Shown in pieces: positions 1 to 5,562 of a DNA stretch of 14,034 bases. The position numbers and the translations under genes are program-made. Under the pieces are notes generated by a model, which ran no database searches, had not been told where the DNA came from, and saw nothing but the letters and a program-made list of their open reading frames with translations. This DNA comes from DASPKW01 sp038244055. Its GTDB lineage: Bacteria; Planctomycetota; Phycisphaerae; Tepidisphaerales; Tepidisphaeraceae. The DNA is taken from contig JBBRTW010000160.1 of assembly GCA_038244055.1 (NCBI GenBank), forward strand, positions 1 through 14,034. Direction: 5' to 3'. Position 1 is the first letter of the stretch, and each line of letters opens with the position of its first letter.

Positions 1-85
1 AATCTTCCCGCACCCTTACACCACCCGGCCTAGCCTCCCCCCCGTTGAAGTAAGGAATCTCTCTACCTCTTCGAAGGAGACCAAC

Positions 86-1153
86 ATGCGTTTGCTCAAA
101 GGTTTGATCGCCGCCGCCCTGACGATGGGCGCCGGCGCGGCGATGGCTGAAGTGCATCTTCAAGGCGCGGGGGCGACGTTCCCCGCCCCCCTCTACGGCC
201 GATGGGTTGCCGAATACAACAAGGCCAAGCCCGATGTCAAAATCGACTATCAATCGATCGGCTCCGGCGGCGGCATCAAGGCCTTCACCGAGAAGACCGT
301 CGAGTTCGGCGCTTCCGATGCGCCGATGAACAAGAAAGAACTCGCCGCCGCGGGCGGTCCAGAGAACATCGTCGAAATCCCCTCCACGGCGGGCGCGGTC
401 GTTCCCGCATACAACGTCCCGGGCGTGAACCAGGACATCAAGTTCACCGGTGAGATCATCGCCGAAATCTACATGGGCAAAATCAACCAGTGGAACGATG
501 CCAAGCTGGCCGCCATCAACCCCGGCGTGAACCTCCCCGCCACCGCCATCACCCCCGTCTGGCGCACCGATGGCAGCGGCACCACCTTTGTCTTCACCAA
601 CTACCTCGCCACCCAGAGCGAGGATTTCAAGTCCACCATCGGCACCGGCAAGCAGGTCAAATGGCCGGGCGGCCAGGGCGGCCAGGGCAACGAAGGCGTC
701 GCCGCCAGCGTAAGGGGCATCGCCGGCGCCATTGGCTACATCGAAGCCAACTTCGCCGATGAGGCCAAGATCAAGTATGGCCCGGTCAAGAACAAGGATG
801 GCAAGTTCGTCAAAGCCACCGCCGCCGCCATCTCCAAGTCCGGCGAAGGCGCTGTCGATGCCATGAAGGGCAGCCTCCTCACCGCCGACATCTGGAATCA
901 GCCCGGCGATGAGTCCTACCCGATCTCCGCCTTCACCTACCTCCTGCTCTACAAGGATCTCAAGAACGTCAAGAACGCCGACCAGGCCCAGGCGCTGGTC
1001 GATTTCCTCTGGTGGGCCAGCCACGATGGCCAGAAGATTTCCACCGAAATGGGCTATGCCCCCATCGCCCCGGCCGTGCAGAAGAAGATCGAAGAGGCCA
1101 TCAAGAGCCTCAGCTTCGGCGGCAAGCCCATCCAGCCGATGGCCGCGCGCTAG
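86..1153 (+). CDS. pstS: Phosphate ABC transporter substrate-binding protein PstS
   Basis: Binds inorganic phosphate outside the inner membrane and hands it to the PstCA permease. The 355-residue product starts with a classic Sec signal peptide: basic MRLLK, a hydrophobic stretch, and a likely AMA cleavage site near residue 21. The mature part has the PstS family segments in order: GAGATFPAPLY near residues 27-37, SIGSGGG near 58-64, FGASDAPM near 74-81, and RTDGSGTTFVF near 159-169, all of which line the phosphate pocket in known PstS structures. Length is normal for the family. The ATG is supported by AAGGAG at 74-79, six bases upstream. It is the first gene of a pstSCAB operon and is separated from pstC by a strong stem-loop. 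The first 85 bases show no promoter or Pho box that I could defend. Identification is secure. Confidence 0.97.
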   Translation: MRLLKGLIAAALTMGAGAAMAEVHLQGAGATFPAPLYGRWVAEYNKAKPDVKIDYQSIGSGGGIKAFTEKTVEFGASDAPMNKKELAAAGGPENIVEIPSTAGAVVPAYNVPGVNQDIKFTGEIIAEIYMGKINQWNDAKLAAINPGVNLPATAITPVWRTDGSGTTFVFTNYLATQSEDFKSTIGTGKQVKWPGGQGGQGNEGVAASVRGIAGAIGYIEANFADEAKIKYGPVKNKDGKFVKATAAAISKSGEGAVDAMKGSLLTADIWNQPGDESYPISAFTYLLLYKDLKNVKNADQAQALVDFLWWASHDGQKISTEMGYAPIAPAVQKKIEEAIKSLSFGGKPIQPMAAR

Positions 1154-1187
1154 GCACCCCGGCGATTCGCTCCCGCCCTGAATTGTC

Positions 1188-1253
1188 CGGGCCGGGGAAC
1201 AAGGCGGCCGTCGCGATCGACATTCATCGCCCGGCCGCCCTTTCCCCGGCCCG
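1188..1253 (+). promoter_or_regulatory. Long intercistronic stem-loop between pstS and pstC
   Basis: Bases 1188-1199 pair perfectly with 1242-1253 (12 bp), 1203-1210 pair with 1232-1239 (8 bp), and 1213-1217 pair with 1226-1230 (5 bp), with only small internal loops between, giving about 25 paired positions, mostly G-C. No U-run follows, so it does not look like a standard intrinsic terminator. A partial terminator or an mRNA-stabilising hairpin after the binding-protein gene is a common way to make more binding protein than permease. That role here is inference; the pairing is seen directly. Confidence 0.75.
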
Positions 1254-1294
1254 TTTCGCCCAATCATGGACTTGCCCGGCATTGCGAGCGCAAC

Positions 1295-2962
1295 ATGTCC
1301 GATCTTCAAACTCAGCTTGCTGATCCGGCAATCAATCCGGTGAATAAATACGTAACCGTCCGTCGGAGCGACGTAGCAGGAGTCTTGCCGCGGGGAGAAA
1401 GCCGCCAAGACGCGGGCGCTCTCGCAGTGGTATTCGGCATCATCAATCTCCTGCTTGCAACGATCTTTTTGTGCGCCCTCTACTTTGTCTCCAATAATGT
1501 ACCTGGTGCAGCGGTTGCGATCGGGATGCTCGGTGTGGTAGCTGTCTTTGTTGCCCCCGCGATCTTGTTCATTGTAATTCACAAGAAAATCGTCGCAGGG
1601 AAAAAGTGGGCGCTAGTCTCGGGACTGGTGGTGGCGGCCACCTATGCCGGGTGGATCGGGTTCAACCTCATCGTCAGCATGGCTTTCGGCCATGTCAATG
1701 CGATGTCCGTTATCGTCGGCGTCATCCTGTCGATCAAGGCAACGGTACTTGCAGTACGCTGCGCCTTGATTCTCGTCGCAGTTAATAAAATTGGGAGACA
1801 GCCACGAGGCTTCGAGCCTATCCTGAACAAACAAAACTCAGTCATCGACGATACCCGTGAATTCAAGCCGGTGCTGGGGTCGCACTTGCCAGACGCACGA
1901 TCTGCGTTGATAGCTAGCCCGCAGCGCGTCGGCTTGGACGCTTATCTTCGATTACTGACCGGCGACGCGGCTGCGACCATCCTTCTGATGCTGCTCGGCC
2001 TGATTGCCGTTCTTCTCATCGCCGCGATTCCCAGCATCCGCGAATTCGGCTGGTCCTTTCTCACCGGCACCGAATGGCGCGCCAACTCGCTGGAAACGCC
2101 CAAGAAAGGGCCGGATGGCAAGATCATCATCGAAGATGGCGAGACCGTCATGGAGGTCAAGCCGCCGGTCTTCGGGGCGCTGCCGGTCATCTTCGGCACC
2201 ATCGTCAGTTCCGCCCTCGCGCTGCTCTTCGCCGTGCCCCTCAGCTTCGGCGCATCGCTCTTTCTCGTTCGCATCGCCAATCGAACCTTCGCCCAGCCGA
2301 TCTCATTCCTGATCGAATTCCTCGCCGCGATCCCCAGCATCGCCTACGGCATCTGGGGGCTATTTGTCGTCGCCCCCTTCCTGCAAGATCATCTGGAGCC
2401 CTTCCTTCGCGATACCCTGGGTGGTGTTCCCGGCTTCAAGTGGCTCTTTTTCGAGACCATCACCGTCGCTGGGAAAACGATCACCCGCCAGATTCCGCTG
2501 GTCGGCCGGGATATGTTCAGCGGCGGAATCATTCTCGCCATCATGATCGTCCCCATCATCACCGCCATCAGCCGCGACGTTCTCCGCTCCGTGCCGCGCA
2601 TCCAGATCGAGGGCACCATGGCCCTGGGCGCGACCTGGTGGCAGACCTCCTGGGGAATGCTCCGCTACAGCCGATCCGCCCTCTTCGGCGCGGTCATGCT
2701 CGGCCTGGCCCGGGCGGCTGGCGAAACCATGGCCATCACCATGGTCATCGGCAACAACAACCAGATTCGCGCCTCGATCTTCGCCCCGGCGCAAACCATG
2801 TCGAGCCTTCTGGCCAATGAGTTCTCCGAAGCCACCGGACCGAGCCATGTCGCGGCGCTCTCGGAAGTCGCGCTCGTCCTTTTAGTGATGTCTCTTATTT
2901 TCAACATCATCGCCCGCTGGCTCGTCGTCGGCAAAGGCGCCCGCGGCGCGGCCGGCCATTGA
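1295..2962 (+). CDS. pstC: Phosphate ABC transporter permease PstC with N-terminal four-helix membrane extension
   Basis: One of the two membrane subunits that form the phosphate channel. The PstC core begins near residue 222 (LTGDAAATILL, the usual start of a PstC protein) and includes the TGTEW periplasmic segment near 257-261, six predicted helices, and the permease loop GTMALGATWWQTSWG that contacts PstB, with RAAGETMAITMV after it. The first ~220 residues are extra: four hydrophobic segments near 41-65, 71-96, 104-131 and 135-163, then a polar linker. I do not recognise this part as a named domain. At 555 residues the protein is much longer than an ordinary PstC of roughly 300 residues. 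Codons 1-215 are clearly less GC-rich than the rest (26 of 60 G+C at 1441-1500, 38 of 60 at 2041-2100), which suggests a fusion. No good Shine-Dalgarno precedes the ATG. TTG codons at 1907 and 1934 could start a short PstC, but neither has a clear ribosome site. Confidence 0.93.
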   Translation: MSDLQTQLADPAINPVNKYVTVRRSDVAGVLPRGESRQDAGALAVVFGIINLLLATIFLCALYFVSNNVPGAAVAIGMLGVVAVFVAPAILFIVIHKKIVAGKKWALVSGLVVAATYAGWIGFNLIVSMAFGHVNAMSVIVGVILSIKATVLAVRCALILVAVNKIGRQPRGFEPILNKQNSVIDDTREFKPVLGSHLPDARSALIASPQRVGLDAYLRLLTGDAAATILLMLLGLIAVLLIAAIPSIREFGWSFLTGTEWRANSLETPKKGPDGKIIIEDGETVMEVKPPVFGALPVIFGTIVSSALALLFAVPLSFGASLFLVRIANRTFAQPISFLIEFLAAIPSIAYGIWGLFVVAPFLQDHLEPFLRDTLGGVPGFKWLFFETITVAGKTITRQIPLVGRDMFSGGIILAIMIVPIITAISRDVLRSVPRIQIEGTMALGATWWQTSWGMLRYSRSALFGAVMLGLARAAGETMAITMVIGNNNQIRASIFAPAQTMSSLLANEFSEATGPSHVAALSEVALVLLVMSLIFNIIARWLVVGKGARGAAGH

Positions 2963-3026
2963 AATGGAACGATGAATCTGCACCCTGAATAACAACGCCG
3001 ACAAACTTTCCAACCACCACAAACCC

Positions 3027-3884
3027 ATGCGCGGACCCCTCCATGACACCCTCAGCCGAACCCGAAGCCACGCCATGTATGGCGTCTGCATCGCGTTCAC
3101 GGTTTTCATTCTCGCCATCCTGGTCCTGGTCACCGCCTACCTGATTTACCTGGGCTTCAGCGCCCTCAGCGTCGACTTCTTCACGCAGATTCCCAGCGGC
3201 GATCCGAAAAATCCGGGCGGAATGAAGAACGCCATCGTCGGCACGGGCGTCCTGGTCGGCCTGGCCAGCCTCGTCGGCGTACCCCTTGGAATCCTCACCG
3301 GCGTCTACCTTTCCGAATACGATACCAACTCCTGGCTCGCCAGCCCGGTGCGCTTTGTCTGTGACGTCCTGGCGGGCGTACCGAGCATTGTCGTCGGCAT
3401 TCTCGGCTACGAGCTTCTGGTCGTTCCCCTTGGCGGCTTCAACGGATATGCCGGCGCGATGGCCCTGGCCTTTATCATGATTCCCATCATCGCCCGCACC
3501 ACCGAGGAAATGCTCCGCCTGGTCCCCAACAGCTATCGCGAAGCCTCTCTTGCCATGGGAGCGTCCAAGGCCCGCACCATCTTCACCATCGTCCTCCCGG
3601 CCGCCATGGGCAGCACCATCACCGGCATCATGCTGGCCATCGCCCGCGTCGCCGGCGAAACCGCCCCCCTGCTCTTCACCGCGCTCAGCAGCCGCTACCT
3701 CACGCTCGACCCGAGCAGGCCCTTCCCCTCCCTCACCGTCCAAATCTACAACTACGCCAGAGGCCCGTACGAGCAACAGCGCAAGATGGCCTGGGGCGGC
3801 ATCCTCATCCTCATCTCCCTCATCTTCGCCCTCAACCTGATCGTCCGAATCATCAGCCAGCGCGTCCAGACCAAGACCGAATGA
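3027..3884 (+). CDS. pstA: Phosphate ABC transporter permease PstA
   Basis: Second permease subunit of the phosphate importer, paired with PstC in the inner membrane. The 285-residue protein has a first helix near residues 17-45 (YGVCIAFTVFILAILVLV), five more hydrophobic segments, and the inner-face EAA-type loop REASLAMGASKARTIFTIVLP followed by RVAGETAPLLFTA, a signature of PstA. Length is typical. It lies 64 bases after pstC and 45 before pstB, so it is surely co-transcribed. No clear ribosome-binding site precedes the ATG at 3027. The next in-frame ATG, at residue 17, has none either and would leave almost no cytoplasmic tail. The upstream in-frame ATG at 2964 hits a stop after three codons. 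Function is secure; the exact start is less so. Confidence 0.96.
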   Translation: MRGPLHDTLSRTRSHAMYGVCIAFTVFILAILVLVTAYLIYLGFSALSVDFFTQIPSGDPKNPGGMKNAIVGTGVLVGLASLVGVPLGILTGVYLSEYDTNSWLASPVRFVCDVLAGVPSIVVGILGYELLVVPLGGFNGYAGAMALAFIMIPIIARTTEEMLRLVPNSYREASLAMGASKARTIFTIVLPAAMGSTITGIMLAIARVAGETAPLLFTALSSRYLTLDPSRPFPSLTVQIYNYARGPYEQQRKMAWGGILILISLIFALNLIVRIISQRVQTKTE

Positions 3885-3929
3885 CCGCCATTCGCGCGAA
3901 TCGAGTCTCCACCGACGGAGTTCCAACCA

Positions 3930-4820
3930 ATGCCCGAAATGACTATTCCCGCCCATGCATTCAGCGTCTCGACCCCGGGCTCTTATTCCATCCCCCGCCC
4001 CGAGCCCGTTCCCGCGGCCAGTCAGGCCGTTGCCTCCCATTTCACCCACCTCGAGCTCGCCCGCGAGAGACACGTTCTCCACATCCGCGATTTCTCCCTC
4101 TTCTACGGCAAAAAACAGGCCCTCCATGCCGTCAGCATGAGCATCCCCGAGCGAAAAGTCACCGCGTTGATCGGGCCTTCGGGCTGCGGGAAATCGACGC
4201 TTCTCCGCAGCATCAACCGCCTCAACGACACCATCCCCAGTGTCAGCGTGACCGGACGGATCGAATACCAGGGCCGGAATATTTTCGACCGCGGCACCGA
4301 CACCATCGGCCTGCGCAAAAAAATCGGCATGGTCTTCCAGCGCCACAATCCCTTCCCCATGTCCATCTTCGAGAATGTCATCTACGCCCTCCGCATCGCC
4401 GGCGAGCGGAACAAGAAGGTGCTCACCGAGGCGGTCGAGAAAGCCCTGCGCGGCGCGGCCCTCTGGGATGAAACCAAGGACCGCCTCCACGGCAGCGCCC
4501 TGGCCCTCTCCGGCGGCCAGCAGCAGCGCCTCTGCATCGCCCGGGCCATCGCCCCGGAGCCGGAAATCCTCCTGATGGACGAGCCTTGTTCCGCCCTCGA
4601 CCCCATCGCCACTTCCAAAGTCGAAGAACTCATCCTCGCCCTCCGCGCCCGCTTCACGGTGGCCATCGTCACCCACAACATGCAACAGGCCGCGCGGGTG
4701 AGCGACTACACGGCCTTCATGTACCTCGGCCGATTGGTGGAGTACGGGCCGACCAACGCGATCTTCCAGAATCCACGGTTGACGCAGACGGAAGAATACA
4801 TCTGCGGAAGATTCGGGTGA
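3930..4820 (+). CDS. pstB: Phosphate ABC transporter ATP-binding protein PstB
   Basis: Cytoplasmic ATPase that powers phosphate import through PstCA. The 296-residue product shows every ABC motif: Walker A GPSGCGKST at 82-90, Q-loop VFQ at 135-137 followed by the PstB-typical NPFPMSIFENV, signature LSGGQQQR at 193-200, Walker B ILLMDEP at 213-219, and the H-loop histidine 249 in IVTHNM. The C-terminus (YGPTNAIFQNP...TEEYICGRFG) is the standard PstB ending. The first ~48 residues are a poorly conserved, proline-rich extension before the ABC fold begins at LHIRDFSLFYG. The ATG at 3930 has GGAG about ten bases upstream. This is the last gene of the operon here: no phoU follows, and the next gene converges on it after 16 bases. 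Confidence 0.97.
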   Translation: MPEMTIPAHAFSVSTPGSYSIPRPEPVPAASQAVASHFTHLELARERHVLHIRDFSLFYGKKQALHAVSMSIPERKVTALIGPSGCGKSTLLRSINRLNDTIPSVSVTGRIEYQGRNIFDRGTDTIGLRKKIGMVFQRHNPFPMSIFENVIYALRIAGERNKKVLTEAVEKALRGAALWDETKDRLHGSALALSGGQQQRLCIARAIAPEPEILLMDEPCSALDPIATSKVEELILALRARFTVAIVTHNMQQAARVSDYTAFMYLGRLVEYGPTNAIFQNPRLTQTEEYICGRFG

Positions 4821-4850
4821 GATGCCACCCGGCGCATCATGATGCGAATC
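4810..4850. terminator. Nested palindromes between convergent pstB and dehydratase genes
   Basis: The 16-base gap between the two converging genes is packed with symmetry. GATTCG (4810-4815) pairs with CGAATC (4845-4850). Inside lie GGGTG/CACCC (4815-4819 and 4826-4830, 6-base loop) and a perfect 14-bp palindrome, CGCATCATGATGCG (4833-4846), that covers the dehydratase stop codon. The alternative folds and the position suggest a shared bidirectional transcription end. No U-run is present on either side, so Rho-independent termination is not assured. Confidence 0.4.
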
Positions 4851-5208
4851 GCTCGGGCGACACGAGCATTTCCACTTTGGCGGCGCAGATGAGATCGTTC
4901 TCGGAAATGCCGCCGATGGCGTGGGTGGAGTAGCGGACTTTGCAGCGGTTGTAGCCGACTTCGAGATCCGGGTGATGGTCCTCGCGATGGGCGATCCACG
5001 CCACTGCATTCACGAAGGCCATGGTTTCGTGGTAATTCGTGAACTTGAAAGTGCGGGCGATTTCAGGTTTGTCGCCGGAAGCCAGTTCCCAGCCGGGCAG
5101 GCTCCGTAACACCTTTCGAACGGCGGCGGGCGCGATGGCCGGGGTTTTAGATGAGCAGGCGACGCACTGTTTTCGGATCAAATCTGAAATCGCGATTGCC
5201 TTGGCCAT
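4837..5208 (-). CDS. Pterin-4a-carbinolamine dehydratase
   Basis: Dehydrates 4a-hydroxytetrahydrobiopterin to the quinonoid dihydropterin, regenerating the cofactor of aromatic amino-acid hydroxylases. Bacterial versions are often called PhhB; some act on molybdopterin or as structural partners instead. The 123-residue product has the family's catalytic block REDHHPDLEVGYNRCKVRYSTH at residues 75-96, with the paired histidines 78-79, the Y-N, and TH95-96, followed by GGISENDLICAAKVE (the usual G-L/I-T/S-xx-D). LPGWEL at 37-42 is the normal start of the fold. A CxxC pair (15, 18) sits in the N-terminal tail. I chose the ATG at 5208 because GGAG lies eight bases upstream and the family begins there; the frame stays open to 5400 but that stretch does not resemble the family. 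No hydroxylase gene is in the window, so the pterin substrate is unknown. Confidence 0.93.
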   Translation of the reverse strand: MAKAIAISDLIRKQCVACSSKTPAIAPAAVRKVLRSLPGWELASGDKPEIARTFKFTNYHETMAFVNAVAWIAHREDHHPDLEVGYNRCKVRYSTHAIGGISENDLICAAKVEMLVSPERFAS

Positions 5209-5394
5209 GAGTGCTCCGATGTTGGGGGTCTTTAACGGTAGGCTGGGGGAGCAGGTTGGGCAATGTGTGAAATACGATTGAGGCGGTCGAAGGTGAAGGA
5301 GCGGGTCCGCGGGGGCATGCCCAGAGGAGCCGAAGATGTCGATTGGCGATGGGACACATCCTGGCGGCTCCTCAGGGCATCGCACCCCAAAACG

Positions 5395-5403
5395 GGTCAT
5401 GCG
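5395..5403. repeat. Left target-site duplication of MITE-like element
   Basis: GGTCATGCG immediately left of the 150-bp element recurs exactly at 5554-5562 immediately to its right. The match extends to ten bases (GGTCATGCGG) if the first G of the element is counted. Confidence 0.75.
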
Positions 5404-5429
5404 GGCTCTGTCTCAATGCTTTCCCGTGA

Positions 5430-5448
5430 CACGGCCGTCCCGGCCGTG
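5430..5448. repeat. REP-like hairpin, left arm of the element
   Basis: CACGGCCG (5430-5437) and CGGCCGTG (5441-5448) form a perfect 8-bp stem with a TCC loop. It matches the right-arm hairpin except for one base pair, C5435-G5443, which is G-C there. Confidence 0.75.
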
Positions 5449-5509
5449 CTGGAAACATCGAACTAAAAACTTCGGCGAATTTGCGTCTTTTCCCACTCCA
5501 TGTCGCCAG

Positions 5510-5528
5510 CACGGGCGGGACGCCCGTG
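5510..5528. repeat. REP-like hairpin, right arm of the element
   Basis: CACGGGCG (5510-5517) and CGCCCGTG (5521-5528) form a perfect 8-bp stem with a GGA loop. The pair G5515-C5523 replaces the C-G pair of the left hairpin: a compensatory swap that keeps the stem. Confidence 0.75.
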
Positions 5529-5553
5529 TCACAGTGGGGTTTGAGACAGAGCC

Positions 5554-5562
5554 GGTCATGCG
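5554..5562. repeat. Right target-site duplication of MITE-like element
   Basis: GGTCATGCG repeats the nine bases at 5395-5403. It contains the stop codon (TCA on this strand, 5556-5558) of the VIT/VWA gene, so the insertion point was at that stop and the duplication left the gene whole. Confidence 0.75.

Larger units (their letters stand above)
5404..5553. mobile_element. 150-bp non-coding MITE-like element with REP-type hairpins
   Basis: The ends are perfect 13-bp inverted repeats, GGCTCTGTCTCAA (5404-5416) and TTGAGACAGAGCC (5541-5553), flanked by a 9-10 bp direct repeat. Inward, 5426-5452 and 5506-5532 are complementary at 25 of 27 positions, so the element can form one long cruciform. 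Between the arms lies about 50 bases of AT-richer spacer. It has no reading frame, so it would need a transposase from elsewhere; the flanking direct repeat is what marks it as inserted. The core resembles GACACGG-type palindromes I recall as repeated in planctomycete and verrucomicrobial genomes, unverified here. I cannot assign the insertion-sequence family that mobilised it. It lies between two - strand genes and damages neither. Confidence 0.75.

Noticed and set aside
2907..5009. 700-codon open frame on the - strand opposite pstA and pstB
   Set aside because: It runs antisense to two unmistakable ABC transporter genes; the product is full of Gly/Glu/Asp/Arg runs typical of a shadow frame in GC-rich DNA and has no domain.
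5209..5400. Upstream extension of the dehydratase reading frame
   Set aside because: The ATG at 5208 has a good ribosome site and fits the family start; the extension has no family similarity.
5404..5553. Treating the paired palindromes as a CRISPR or as a simple bidirectional terminator
   Set aside because: Two inverted, not direct, units without regular spacers rule out CRISPR; terminal repeats plus flanking duplication fit a mobile element better than a terminator.
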